From contig JANAVB010031417.1 of the NCBI GenBank assembly GCA_029216955.1, positions 21,525,938-21,589,937 of the forward strand: DNA of 64,000 nt, written 5' to 3'. The DNA comes from Iris pallida. Lineage: Eukaryota > Streptophyta > Magnoliopsida > Asparagales > Iridaceae. Position numbers and translations under genes: made by a program. Positions 1-12,400 of the stretch are shown here, one piece after another. Under the pieces are notes generated by a model. It did not search any database, was not told the origin of the DNA, and saw only the letters and a list, made by a program, of their open reading frames with translations. Every line of letters begins with the position of its first letter. Position 1 is the stretch's first letter.

Positions 1-156
<156 letters not shown>

Positions 157-217
157 GTATTTGTTGCCATCAAATCTGTCAATGAACTACTTCGAAATGG
201 TCAGCTACAACATGAAG
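157..217 (+). CDS. Putative internal exon of an unidentified gene
   Basis: A 61-bp stretch is framed by a ttgcag acceptor and a gtataa donor. It is open in one frame (20 codons plus 1 nt) and encodes a helix-like peptide containing VAIKSVNELLRNGQLQHE. I do not recognise the protein. No flanking exon was found before the solo LTR at 791, and upstream exons would lie outside the window. It could be a real exon of a gene extending leftwards, a gene relic, or chance. Confidence 0.3.
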
Positions 218-790
218 GTATAAATCTACACTTGTACTGAATATCATTTAAATTCATTTGTGTTTCATGATATCATATAACCCTGCAAGTAAAGTTTTTG
301 TACTGAATATTATTTAAATTATCTATGAAGACATGTTTGAATATTTTCTTAACTAAATTGTAATAATTTAGTGATTTTATATTCAGTCCAAATTTGATCA
401 CAATATTCATATTTAATGTTATTTAGTAATTCCTCAAATGTTGGGTAAATAAAGCTTCTAATTTAAGTTTATTTATATCATTCAAATGATTTAGTAAAAT
501 AATGCTTCTACAATAAATATTTAAAAATAATGCGAATATCTACATGTTGTAAAATAATGCTTGGACAGTATTTTTTTTTACATTTATTTATGATTGTTAA
601 ATGATAATTTTCAGCTAAAGATTATAGATAAGTTATCTGATGCTTACAATGTATATTAGTGATTAAAATATGCTGCACTATTAGAATTAATTAAAATAAC
701 TTAAAAGACACCAGAAATTAGATGAAACTATTACCTCCTTTATTGTTTGTAAGTTTCGGTCGCTTGTTAAGTGTTGTACTCCTTGTCAGC
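218..790. other. AT-rich spacer, no gene seen
   Basis: Low-complexity AT-rich DNA between the exon-like stretch and the solo LTR. No ORF or structured repeat is convincing here. Confidence 0.6.
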
Positions 791-2899
791 TGTAAGCCCC
801 TGAATTTTGGGCTTATTTTTTTCAATTTTATAAATCAATTATTTTGAACAGATATTATTATTTGATTTAATGCTCTTTACCGTGACTTGGAATTCTAGAG
901 CATCAGGGATGCCAGTCTCTGGAAACATCTTTCTTGGAGTTTGTAGTAGACGATATTATCTTCATTTTGATATATCGTGTCCCACTCGAACTTGTTCCCT
1001 TGTATCCTTTTTGCTTCGCGCAAGTTCGGGTCAATATTAGACCATTTAATTATTAATTGAATTCCCACTCTTTTCCTTGATCATCATATGCGCGTTACCG
1101 TGACTTTTAATTTAGGAGCACCAGACCTGTCATTTTCTCGAAACCAACTTGTCATGCCTGATCTACTCGAGACGCTCTTCACCCATGACCTTTGTGTCCC
1201 ACTCAGACACTCTATTTTGTGCTCCATTTCCTTCGCACAACTTTCGGTTCAATTTAGGCCAATTAATTATCTACCGTAAAACCTGATTTATTTTCCAATT
1301 TAATTTCGGGACCCAACATCGACCCAACCTAGTCAACCCTAAATATGGACATGGCCCACACGAAGCCAACTATCCGCTTGACACTTGTGTCCCATTTATT
1401 TGAGCCCCCACATGCTACTTATTTACCCATGATTATAAACACCCATTTTAATTCGAATATTGCCCCCGGTCCGATTTTGACTCAACCCGGTTCGACCGAA
1501 CCCGAACCCAAGCTCCCTGTTGTCCTCTCATGACTGCCCAAGTACCCCACATAATTTCCCTATTTTTTTCCTATTTTGGAAATATCCACTTTTCTCTCTC
1601 CTCTCTCTCTCTCTCTAAATATTTCTCTTTCTCTCTCTATATATATATACCTATATATATATATATATTATATATATATGGATAACTCCCTCGCTCTCTC
1701 ATCCTCACCACACTCTCTCTCACAACCCCCTCCAGCCGACCTACTTTCCCCCCCTCTATTCAAATATCTCTCTCACTCACTCATTCCATATATATATTAA
1801 TATATTTATACACACACACCCATACATATAAACATCTCTCTCTCTCTCTCAATCTCACTTTACACCTCACTACACTCAACCCCTCCCCCATCCAGCACAC
1901 GTACAGCACACCCCCTCCCCATCTCTATCTCACTTTCTCTCTCCTCCCTTTTAAATTATATACACACTTCCTCTCTCCCTTATTTAAACACACAACACAC
2001 CACCACCCTCACCACAGCCGACAGCCCCCCCACCTAGCCGAGCATCACCACCACCATGAGCAACACCATCTCCTCCTCCCCGACTTCTCCTCCTCCCTAA
2101 CACATCACCACCACCATACACCACCACCTCCACACTACATCACCACCATCATCAACATCTTCTTCATCATCAACCCAACCTCCTCCACCCTAGCCGCCGG
2201 CTGTGCCCACCACCGCACGCCACCCGTGCGCCGCGCACAGCCCCGCCACCGTCGTCTGGCCGGCCAGGCTGTACCGCGCCACTGCAGCGCTGCAGCAGCA
2301 ACCAACAGTAGTAGCGCGCGCGTGGCAGCAGCAGCCGCGTGTGGCCGCGCCACCTGCCGCCTTTGCGCGTCGCCGTGACCTCGCCCCATCTCGATGAACT
2401 CCGGGTGCACCTCCCTGTGGCGGCTATCGTCCTCCGGGACGCGCCGCCTAGGCGTTTTGTGCATTTTACACGAAATCCCGGCGTGACGCGTGCGGGATCG
2501 AACTCAAAATTGTGTTTCGGGACAGCAACTTCGTGCCGATTTTTTGGACAATTCGACCGTTGGATCGGCGATTTCTTTGCTCCGTCTCAATCTCGGTATA
2601 TCCACCTTCACTCCTGTCAAATTTCATCTATTAATTTCGTCGTTTGATACATCAAAACTGGCCACCAAGTTGACATTTTAAATTGAACTATTTTTGGACA
2701 GTTTCATGACGCCAACTTCGCGGGTTCGTATCTTAGTCGTCGCAGCTCCGTTTTGCGCGCTACCAGTTCCGGTGCATAGCTGGTATAAATCTCTTCCTGC
2801 CCCCTTTAGATTTCATTTCAGTTTGAGCTTGTTAGGTCGGTCGAATTCGACGCCAAAGTTGGCCGTTCAAATTCTTAGTGTTGCACTTATAAAATTCCA

Positions 2900-3470
2900 T
2901 TTTTGAACCCGGGACTCCGGATTCAAATTCTGACACCATCAGTAGACTCGTGGCATCGTTCTGGCATGTTTTCATATAAAGTTTGCTTGATTTGGAGAAC
3001 ATAGACCCTAGCACGCATTTCGGTGCAAAGCGGGTCCCACTTTCTGGGTCAACATGTTATTTTGAGTTCGGCTCATCGGAATCCAATTCTGGTTATACCG
3101 TTGAGTTCGTATCGTCATTCTGGACTCGTTGACATATAATTTGCTATGTTTTAGTGGACATTGGTTCCGGCACGCATTTTGGTGCAAGTCGGATACCAAT
3201 ATCCGGGTCAACGTGTCATTTTGAGTTCGGCTCATCGGAATCCAATTCCGGATATACCGTTGAGTTCGTATCGTCATTCTGGACTCGTTGACATATAATT
3301 TGCTGAGTTTTGAGGACATTGGCTCCGACATGCTTTTCCGTGCAAATCAGATTTCAATGTCCCGGTCAACGGACCAATTTGAGATCGGGTCAACGGAATC
3401 CAATTTCGGATATACCATTGGGTTCGTATCGTCATTCTGAATTCGTGAACATATAATTTGTTAGGTTTTG
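2900..3470 (+). repeat. Degenerate tandem repeat, ~159-bp unit, inside the LTR
   Basis: The block cggctcatcggaatccaatt recurs at 3069 and 3228, and in diverged form at 3386, with spacings of 159 and 158 bp. A more diverged unit begins near 2910. Each unit includes a gttcgtatcgtcattctgg segment and a segment containing catataatttg. Confidence 0.85.
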
Positions 3471-3780
3471 TACACTTTTATTTCGGCACATTTTTCGGTG
3501 CAAAGTGTGTCCAACGGCGGACATCATTTTGGCCCGAAATTATCTTTTTGCCCCTGTGTCCAAATTGGACTTTTGGACAGGCTATCCTAGCTGATTTGAC
3601 CATTCTGGACACGTTGGTGATGTTAGTTTTATCATTCGACAATATCTGTAGATTTTTTCCCTTTTTGTGTCACCCTATTATTATAATATTTTCTCCTTTT
3701 GGTTGTTTTAGAGACCCGTCGATTTCAGTGATTTCTAAATCACTGAAATTCATAAGTTGACCTTGTAGATGTTTATAGAG

Positions 3781-4030
3781 ACTAGCTTGACCATGGTTGA
3801 CTACTTTGACTAGACGTCGAAGTAGAGTCAACAGTTGACCTAGGTTTGATCAGATTTGACCAACGTTGACTTTTTGACCAAAGTCAACTGTAGGCAACCA
3901 TTGACCTATTTAACCTAGATTAGACTTAGAATTGACCAGAGTTGACGAGTTGACCAAAGTCAACTGTACGTCAACCTTGACCCAGTTTGTCTTAGTTTGA
4001 CCTAGATGTTAGTATATCTTTTGACCCTGA
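3781..4030 (+). promoter_or_regulatory. Dense cluster of TTGAC (W-box core) motifs
   Basis: About eighteen TTGAC cores, counting both strands, fall within roughly 250 bp of the putative LTR. Several sit in the palindromic arrangement ttgaccaaagtcaa. TTGAC is the core bound by plant WRKY factors. Whether it is functional here or just an internal LTR repeat is not known. Confidence 0.6.
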
Positions 4031-5123
4031 TCGGCTCTTGTATTATTTCATCTTTAGTTCTGTGGCTTTACTCTGAACCCTGATTCATATTGACAGTAGG
4101 ACCCCAGACGAGTACATTCTCTGATAACTTATTCCCAATTTATGATAACTGTTATGATTCATGTACTTAGTGTTGATATGCTTATTCCTGACACATGGTT
4201 TTCCTGACACATGGTTCTCACGGATTGGTATTCTTGGATCCCGACGAGAGATGTTTCTCCTTCTTAGGTTGGGATGTATTGTGCAAGCTCCCTTGTAGCT
4301 CTTGCTCAATATATGGTCACTGATTCTAGAGAAGGTTCGCGACCTTCTCATTAGAATCCCGTGCAGTGACGTGTCCTGTTTGGATCCATTCTACCAGTTG
4401 GGATAGGGGGAGTAGTAGCGTATGCCTGTGATCATATCCCCTTGTATTCTTGAATAGTGTGAGTCATATACCGCACTTATGACTTGCCAGGCCGATTCTC
4501 GACAGGTATCCAAGCCGATCACAAGTTGAAACTGCTACTCACACATATTGGATATATGGCTTACCTTGATTTGTGTACATACCATGATTCAGTTCTACTT
4601 TCTTGTTCTAGCTCTAGCTCTACAGCTTACCATGCCATGATACATATATGTACCCTCCATGATTCATTATATATGCTCTATTTACAGCCTTATAGCTTTT
4701 ATTCTATCTTGAGATCTGTTATGAGATATATGTACTCGTTCCATCCTGACCGGATATGTTGACAAATTTTAGGAGTAGTTGTGCCACATTTGTTGGACTG
4801 CAGGATGATTCTAGCTGAGGTGGTTCACACTGTTCCTCGATGTGAGTTGCCTGGTAGTTATTCCTTAGTTAGTCTTGTTGTTCCTTCATTATCTTCCTGT
4901 CTTATGATCATTGTAGATTCTAGTTGTTCTAGTGATATTGTTATTAATTCTTGTCTTATCTTCCTTAGTTTTCGTGATGTGACATGAGTACATTTCTAGT
5001 TATGGATTCTTAGATGTTGTAGTTAGTATAGTATACTTGACAGCGTTCTACCGCCGATACCGCGGCGTAGGCTGGGCGTGGCCCACGTATTCGTACCCGT
5101 ATATCCGGGTGCGGGTTGTGACA

Positions 5124-6104
5124 TAGCTTCCTCATTCTCATTTTTTTTTGTAATTGTTCCTTCCTTGTTATATTTTTGCTGGGATTTGGAAGTGACAAAA
5201 TTGAAACCCCATTCTTATATTGTAAGCCCAATATATAGGCATTCAATTAATGATTATTTTGTATTGGGAGGAGGAAAGATAGGAATGCCAACAGTTTTTG
5301 CTGTTATCCACACATCATTAGAGCTGTATGAATTTATCCATACATCGTTTTTGTATAATTAGGCCAATATGTAGGTTGTCAATTCATGATTATTTTGTAT
5401 TGGGAAGACAAAAGTAACCTTTTCCCAACAGATTGTTGCTAAGTATTTTCTTTTAAAGGATCTAATGTTGTATGGACAACTTAATTTTAGATTTTCAAAA
5501 AACAGCTTTAACGGCATCATATTTAATATAAATATTCTACAAAACCGATTTCCAATGTATACAAGTTTTAAAATAAAGCACTTTTTTTTAATGTTCTAAT
5601 GATGTATGGACAACTCTTATTTTAGATTTCCAAAAACAGTTATAATGACATAATATTTAATATAAACAGTCTACAATTCTGATTTTCGATCTATAATGTT
5701 TTAAATTGAGGATTTTTTTTGGAGACTAAAATTAGAAGAGGGAATTCCAGTATTTTGTTTGATATTTGTTTCTTACCTTTTTTTGCATAAACATTTAGTT
5801 TCAAATTAACTTTTTTAATTTGATTAAGGATATTTACTTTTATAAGACATTTTAAATTATATGCCATATTATTTTAACTTGTATTCTTTAGTTGTGTGGC
5901 ATCATATGTAAATATGGTTGTCTTACTTTTATATATTTTTCGGGCTTACATAAAGAAAATTTCGGCTATAATTATTTTTATGGTTCTACATTTAAGAAAA
6001 ATGTTGTACATTGGCACATTAACTGCGGACACAAACTTTGTAATATTATTATTAATATTTGTACACTTTAAGTAAGTTTAATGTCAATATTTGTTTTAAA
6101 TGTA
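5124..6104. other. AT-rich host spacer with local duplications
   Basis: No gene is seen. Two direct duplications are visible: a segment ending in gattattttgtattggga at about 5250 and 5395, and a ~130-bp tandem pair at 5459-5590 and 5594-5720. The last 55 bp (6050-6104) are nearly identical to 15330-15385, which is an unoccupied copy of the insertion site of the adjacent CACTA element. Confidence 0.7.
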
Positions 6105-6124
6105 CACTACTAAAATAACCCAGA

Positions 6125-6505
6125 TTAGCGACGTCAGGAGACGTCGCTAAATACGTCGCAGTACGTCGCTAACAATGATTTGCGACGTATTTAGCGACGA
6201 AAAACCTACGTCGCTTATAGGCAAGTCGCAGATGGTAATTTCGTCGCCGAACGTCGCTATTTGCGACGCGGCGTCCATTGTCGCTAGACGTCGCAAAATG
6301 AGCGACCGAGAGCGACGTATAAGTACGTCGCCAACATTGCAACGTAAAGCGACCACTAGCGACGCTTCAAAAGTTTATAAATGATGACGAGGCATGGCAT
6401 CCACGTGGCCACGTGGGCAACGTAGCGACGTGTATTAGCGACGTATAGCGACGTTTATGTGACGTCGCAGTACGTCGCAGAACGTCGCTATACGTCGTTA
6501 ATGTT
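6125..6505. repeat. Left subterminal repeat array of the CACTA element
   Basis: Many copies of GCGACGT and its complement, often paired as ACGTCGC..GCGACGT, plus the palindrome ccacgtggccacgtgg near 6400. Subterminal repeats of this sort bind the TNPA-like protein in En/Spm elements. Confidence 0.9.
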
Positions 6506-6529
6506 AAAAAAAATTAAAAAAATATAATT

Positions 6530-6875
6530 GATATTTTTGTTATGCTGTGTTTCTGTGTTTACAGTGTGTGTGAAGTGCAGTGTTCGAACCATCGACAGTT
6601 TCGCTTACTGTTCTATGTTTTATCTTGGATAGAAAGAGCAACAGTTCAGGGTGCACTTCTCGGAGCTTCCTCTTCACGTCCTTCACCTTCCCGGGAACCT
6701 TTACGACGTCCGAGAAAGTGAAGGCCGTGAAAATGAAGTTCTCAGAAGTGCACCCTGAACTGTTGCTATTTCTATCCAAGATAAAACATACAACAGTAAT
6801 CGAAACTGTCGATGGTTCCGAACACTGTATTTCACATTCACTGTAAACACAGACACACATCATAACAAAAATACA
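6530..6875. repeat. Long imperfect foldback (hairpin) inside the CACTA left end
   Basis: Sequence 6530-6700 pairs with 6705-6875 as inverted arms of about 170 nt, at roughly 85-90% identity by eye, around a very short loop near 6702. Because the arms are complementary, both strands give similar spurious ORFs. Transcription through it would give a long hairpin RNA that could feed small-RNA production. No protein-coding role is supported. Confidence 0.85.
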
Positions 6876-7222
6876 CAATATTTTTTTTTTAAATTTCGGC
6901 AGCATCTCCTTTGTATATCAGATCATCGCTTATAACCCAGCGTAGGTATATTTGTCATCCCGTCACAGATATCATAAAGTAAATATCACAATAAAAATAG
7001 GAGGCAGTGCAAAGTAAATATCACAGACACCCATCCTCACAAACGTCCAATAGAGTCAAATAAAAATGAAAGATGATAAAAAGTCTCCCACCAAGTGTAT
7101 AAACAACAGTGTATGAATAAACAATTTGCCCATAGGGCCAATACATACAAGTCATAAAAAAACTAATAAAATCACTGCGGACCCCTGCCGCACAACTGGG
7201 ATAGAATGTAGTCATACTGCTC

Positions 7223-9217
7223 CTAGGTGAGCTGTACCGTAGGGACAGTAGGAGGCAGTACAATGTCTGGAGTCGGCGCCGGAGGCAGTGCAGTATCTGG
7301 AGTCGGCGCCGTCGATGGACCCGGAGGACGTACCTGCTCCAGCTCTCGCAGTCGCTCACCATGCGCAGCAAGGGTACTCACCACCTTCTCAGTATACTGA
7401 GCGAGTGAGAGAGAAAGGCTCCTCTGCGATCCATCCAGCTCGACCTGTCTACGCTCCGTGCGCTGCGTAGACTCGGTGAGCGTCTGCAAGTTGGCAGCTG
7501 CAGCCTGATGCAGACTCATCAGCTCCTGTATACTGCGCTCGACCGCATCAAATCGTTCGGTGACGATCGGAGGGTCGGATCGTCGCTCGACCGCATCAGA
7601 AATCTGCTGCTGTAACTCGCGACGCAGCTCCTCGATCTGACGACGAACATCCTCAGCTCGTGACGACGCCTGCGTAGCCGGAGACTGCGCACTGACAGAG
7701 GGGGCCCGGGATGACTCCGAAGCCAAATACGCGCCGTAGGATCCCGTACCGTAGTACGTACCCTTCTGAAGACCGCCAACGGCGGTCATCCAGAGCTCGT
7801 CCGGCGATGGCTCTGCAGGCGGCTGGGAGGAAGTACCAGCCCCTCCCTCTGCTTGCGCACTAGCAGCAGCAGCAGCATCAGCCGTCTCCTTCTGTAGCCG
7901 AACAAACTCGGCCTAGAACATGTTTGCTAACGTGTAAGTGTTTTCTAAAGTCTATATTGATATCTATTTTCCTGTTTTCTAAATTATAGTCAGTTAATAT
8001 TAGTTGAATAGAACGTACATATGCCTGCGTCGCCCTCTCGTCAATGAAGTCCCCAGCCCTCCGATGGGAGACTAGGAAGACGGTCACCATGTTCGGGTCC
8101 TCACCCTTCTTTACCTGTTAAAATATATTATCTATTATTAGTATTAAACATTATATCGAACTATATATAAATTAATGTCCGTTATAGGAAACGTACCAGA
8201 CGACGAAAATGCTCCGTCATCGGAATGGAGCCACCACACCACTTACCGGCGCTCGACCGCGCCACCTTGGCCTTCTCAGACCGCTCCTGGTACTGGCGCT
8301 CGCTGAATCTAGCCTTCATCGCAGTCCACTGCTCTGGCGTAATCCAACCCTGGATCGGACGTCCGGCGCGATCACGACGCTTCTGGTCGTCGATCGCATC
8401 ACGGATGAGCTTGGCTATGACGGCAGGAAATTGGCCCTCGATCCTCGCTGCCCGGTGTGGTGGATAGAAATAGGTCCTCTACAAGAAGTAAAATACAAAA
8501 GTTGTATAATATACACAAATGATTATTAAAATTTAAAAATAAACAAATTTTTTACCTAGAAGTGGGCGAACCAAAAGGCCTTCCTATCTGCGGGAGCATC
8601 TGAGTAGTTGAGCCAAGGCCCACCATAGTTCTGCCTCACAAATGTCCCCAGCTGTCTCTGTACTGCAGAAGGCCGATATCTATACAATAATAATTTTTCA
8701 TGAATATATATGTACATATAATCATTTGAGAAATATATAATAATTAATTAACTTACTTCATAGGCCCGTCCGTCCAAATCTCCATACGCGTCTCGCCCGG
8801 GGGAGCGCATGGAGGGTCGCTCTCACCTCCTGCCTGGGCAGGATCAGTCTGATCGCCGTCCTCCATATGATCGGCGTGGGCTCTCTCCATAGAGCCGTCG
8901 ACAGTAGGAATGCTGGACGGGGGCTCAGGGATGCTGGACGCGGGATCAGGAAGGCTGGACGACGAGGGAGGAGTCGCCAACCTGCTAGAACTGCCCTGTC
9001 CCGGTAATGGACCGGGAACAGGAAGGCTGGACGACGAGGGAGGAGTCGCCAACCTGCTAGAACTGCCCTGTCCCGCTAATGGACCGGGAATAGAACGGTA
9101 CACTGGCGTACTCGGAGATGAGGATGAGGGTACGGAACTGCCCTCTCCATCCCCAGCCCGAGGCTGACGGGGCTGCCTAATATATAATCCTCCGCGTCGT
9201 CCAGATGGTCTAGTCAT
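7223..9217 (-). pseudogene. TNPA-like (Transposase_24, Ptta/En/Spm) gene, five exons, one TAG
   Basis: In En/Spm elements this class of protein binds the subterminal repeats and helps transposition. Exons read on the minus strand are 9217-8757, 8679-8556, 8478-8197, 8114-8019 and 7912-7223. Each junction has GT-AG borders and the phases agree throughout. Diagnostic pieces are GWITPEQWTAMKARFSERQ (exon 3), SHRRAGDFIDERATQAY (exon 4) and the AVGGLQKGTYYGTGSYG block (exon 5), followed by a long coiled-coil-like tail rich in E, R and Q. Exon 1 is a Pro/Ser-rich region with two near-identical 26-residue repeats. The only defect is a TAG (8558-8556) as the last codon of exon 2, where CAG would keep the frame open. 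The start is taken at the first Met after a ttgtcag acceptor-like site. Confidence 0.85.
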
Positions 9218-9294
9218 ACCTGACAATAAAACATATGACAAAAAAACAAAAAAACATATTTATATGATAGACATCACAGATTTTTAAAAAATAC

Positions 9295-9400
9295 CATAGT
9301 CAAAAAGTGTCACTGAAGTGTCAATAAAAGTGTCAATAAAGTGTCACTGAAGTGTCACAGATTTATATGATAGAAGTGTCACTAAAGTGTCAAATATGAT
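9295..9400. repeat. AAGTGTCA direct repeats between the two transposase genes
   Basis: About six copies of aagtgtca, several in the form aagtgtcactgaagtgtca, fill most of the ~200-bp gap between the TNP2-like stop (9421) and the TNPA-like start (9217). The short gap suggests either a compact promoter/terminator or a shared transcript. Confidence 0.75.
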
Positions 9401-9420
9401 TATAAAACAAACGTACAGAT

Positions 9421-9462
9421 TTAATCCTCTTCTGAAAATTCATCTAGTTCGTTTAGCTCATC

Positions 9463-9494
<32 letters not shown>

Positions 9495-12400
9495 CTTCTT
9501 CTTCTTCCTCCTCTACATCTTCACTTTCATCTGCATCTTCCTCTTCAGATAATTCTACTTCTTCTACACAATTAGATGTGTAATAGAAAACTTCCGTCGT
9601 GTCCACTTCTATAATATTTGTTACAAGAGGTAGTTCATCCTGTTGATAAGCTATATCGTCAACCTCAAAGGTATTTCCAGCTTTGGTCTTGCATACTGCC
9701 CACCAGTCCGACCTTGTTGTTCCCCGTTTAGGATAACTTGTGAAGTACACGAGCTGAGCCTGACTTGATAGGACAAATGGTTCATAGGCTTGATATCGAC
9801 ACCGATAGTTTATATCAACAAGATCGTGCTTGTCTACTTTCCAACCTTGACCTTCAATCGGATCGAACCAATCACACCTGAATAACACAATCTTAGCAGG
9901 CTCTATTCCATAACTATATGTCAGCTCCACAATCTCCCGTAACACGCCATAGAAATCGTTGCCCGCATCAACATCTTTGTAATTCGAAGATCTGATACAC
10001 AAACAGCTGTTTTTGGTGGAATCGAGATCCACAAAGTTGTCTCTGATCGGGCAAGTTGTTGACTTGAACCTAAACCCATTAACACAGTAGCTTGGCTATA
10101 TTTTTGCAGCATAAATTGGTCCCTTGGCTAGCGTTCTAATAGGCTCATTCTCAAGTCTTGCGTATGGACGATCGACCTAAATACCACGAAAGAAGCAATT
10201 AAGCTCATTCTCAATCAAGTGCATATACAAAAAGGTAATTACAGAGTTCTCAAGTCTTACATATGCACTCAACCATGATGGAAAATAATGCCTCATTTCT
10301 TGTTCTAGTTCTTCTTCTGTTATGTGTGGCCTACCCGACCTCACATCATCATTAAATATGCTGAAAACAACATCGTTCAATTAATGTAATAGTATAATAA
10401 TTAATACTATTAAAATAATATAGACGTATTAATTACTTACCCTTCCAGTTTCTCTACTTCCTCCTCGTCGCAGTTGAGTAATACATACACCTGAGCAGCC
10501 CTTAGCTCATCATCGTTCAGATATCTCTTTTTCATCTTACCCGATGGCTTTCCTGGAGCATTGAATACCTTCAGTATTGTATCATTACTTTCATGATCTC
10601 CCTCGTCGTTTCTGGAAGCTCTCGTTCTATTAGTTACAACATGAGGCTTGAAATACATCGAACAAAAGTTTGTAATCTCCTCGAGAACATAGGCTTCACA
10701 AATAGAACCCTCGACCCGTGCCTTATTTTTCACCTTTCTTTTTAGGTGATTCAAATGTCGCTCGAACGGGTACATCCATCGATATTCGACGGGTCCACCA
10801 ACACGTGCCTCATAGGATAGATGAATCGGCAAATGCTCCATAGAGTCGAAAAATCCAGGAGGAAACACCCTCTCTAGCTTGCATAGTGTTACCGTAATGT
10901 CCTTCTCTTGCTTTTCTAGACGATCAACGAGCAATTTCTTAGAACAAAGATCCCTGAAGAATATGCTAAGCTCCGTCAATGGATCCTAAACTGCCTGCGG
11001 TAAGAATTCTCGAAATGCAATCGAAATTAATCTCTCCATGAATACGTGACAATCGTGGCTCTTCATACCCGTCAATTTGTTTTCCTTCGGATCGACACAT
11101 CTTCTCAGATTTGACACATATCCGTCTGGAAATTTTAGGCCCTGGATCCACCGACAAAGTCTCACTTTATCCTCCTTGTCCAGCAAAAAAATTGACTTCG
11201 GAAGGAACTGTTTTTCTTTCTGCTGTATCAAATGCAACGCAGGGCGTTTGCATATTTCTTTTAAGTCCAACCTGGCCTTGGGATTGTCTTTCGTTTTTCC
11301 CTTTACGTCCATCACAGTATTAATTATGTTATCAAACACATTCTTCTCAATATGCATGACATCAAGATTATGTCTGATCAGATTGGTACTCCAGTATGGC
11401 AGATCCCAGAATATGCTCCTCTTTGTCCAGTTATGAACTCTACCAAATCCATCGCACTTGTACCCAGTTGTAGGATCTTCGATAGCACTTGGAAAATCTT
11501 TAACCTCCTCCCATATCGTGTCTCCGTACCACCTTGGCGGTGGATCACCCTTCTCTACAACGCCGGCAGGGAAAGCATTCATGTTCCTTCTGAACGGATG
11601 ATCTTTTGGCAGAAATTGCCGATGACAATCAAAGAAGCACGGCTTTCCGTCGTGTTTCAAGCTGAAAGCCTTACTACGGTCCATGCAATACGTACATGAG
11701 AGACGACCATGAGTGCTCCATCCAGATAACATTCCATCGGCCGAAAAGTCGTTGATGGTCCACATAAGGGTTGCCTTCATCTGAAAATTCTGCTTCCTGG
11801 AAACATCGTACGTGTTAGCGTCTACTTCCCATAACTGATTCAACTCATCTATCAAAGGCTGTAAGTACACGTCAATGTTCCTCTTGGGATTGTTCGGACC
11901 AGGAATTATAACGGTTAGAAACATGTACTGAGTCTTCATGCACATCCAAGGCGGTAGGTTATACGGAGTAACAATCACAGGCCAGCACGAATACTGGGAT
12001 CCCGAAAGACCAAAAGGAGTAAAACCGTCAGAAGATAGTCCCAACCTGACATTTTGCGGATCTGAAGCAAAATCTGGATACACTCGATCAAAGTGCTTCC
12101 ACGCTTCTCCATCGGATGGGTGATCCAACACTCCTTCAATCTGTTCTCGCATGTGCCAACTCATATTTTCGGCCGTCTCTTTCACCATAAATAATCTTTG
12201 CAACCGCGGCGTTAAAGGCAAGTAGTGCATTGAATCGGTCGGTCTTCTTGTACCGGTAGACCTTCCTGTACTAGTTGTCTTATAGCGATCAGCACCACAA
12301 AATCTGCACACATCTGCGTCTTTGTCGTCTTTGTAGTACAGCATGCACCCATTGCGACAGGAATCGATTTTCTCGTATCCCATCCAGAGCGATCTCACCA

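Larger units (their letters stand above)
791..5123 (+). mobile_element. Probable solo LTR of a Ty3/gypsy (Tekay/del-like) retrotransposon
   Basis: The stretch opens with TGTAAGCCCCTGAATTTT and closes with GGGTGCGGGTTGTGACA. These ends resemble those of long LTRs of plant chromoviruses, and the length (4.3 kb) fits that class. It holds no gag or pol ORF. Inside are a CT/AT-rich block (1590-2000), a GC-rich block (2190-2470), a degenerate ~159-bp tandem repeat and a TTGAC-rich block. The flanking 5-mers (tcagc, tagct) do not match exactly, so the target duplication is not confirmed. Only one LTR is visible, hence the solo LTR call. The lineage is inferred from the ends. Confidence 0.6.

Noticed and set aside
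2135..2647. GC-rich ORFs inside the solo LTR
   Set aside because: Short, overlapping on both strands, with no recognisable domain. They fit the GC-rich part of an LTR.
6540..6905. Overlapping ORFs on both strands with similar peptides
   Set aside because: They follow from the inverted arms of the hairpin, not from a gene.
10966..11699. Several ORFs overlapping the TNP2-type gene
   Set aside because: Shadow frames of the long transposase reading frame.
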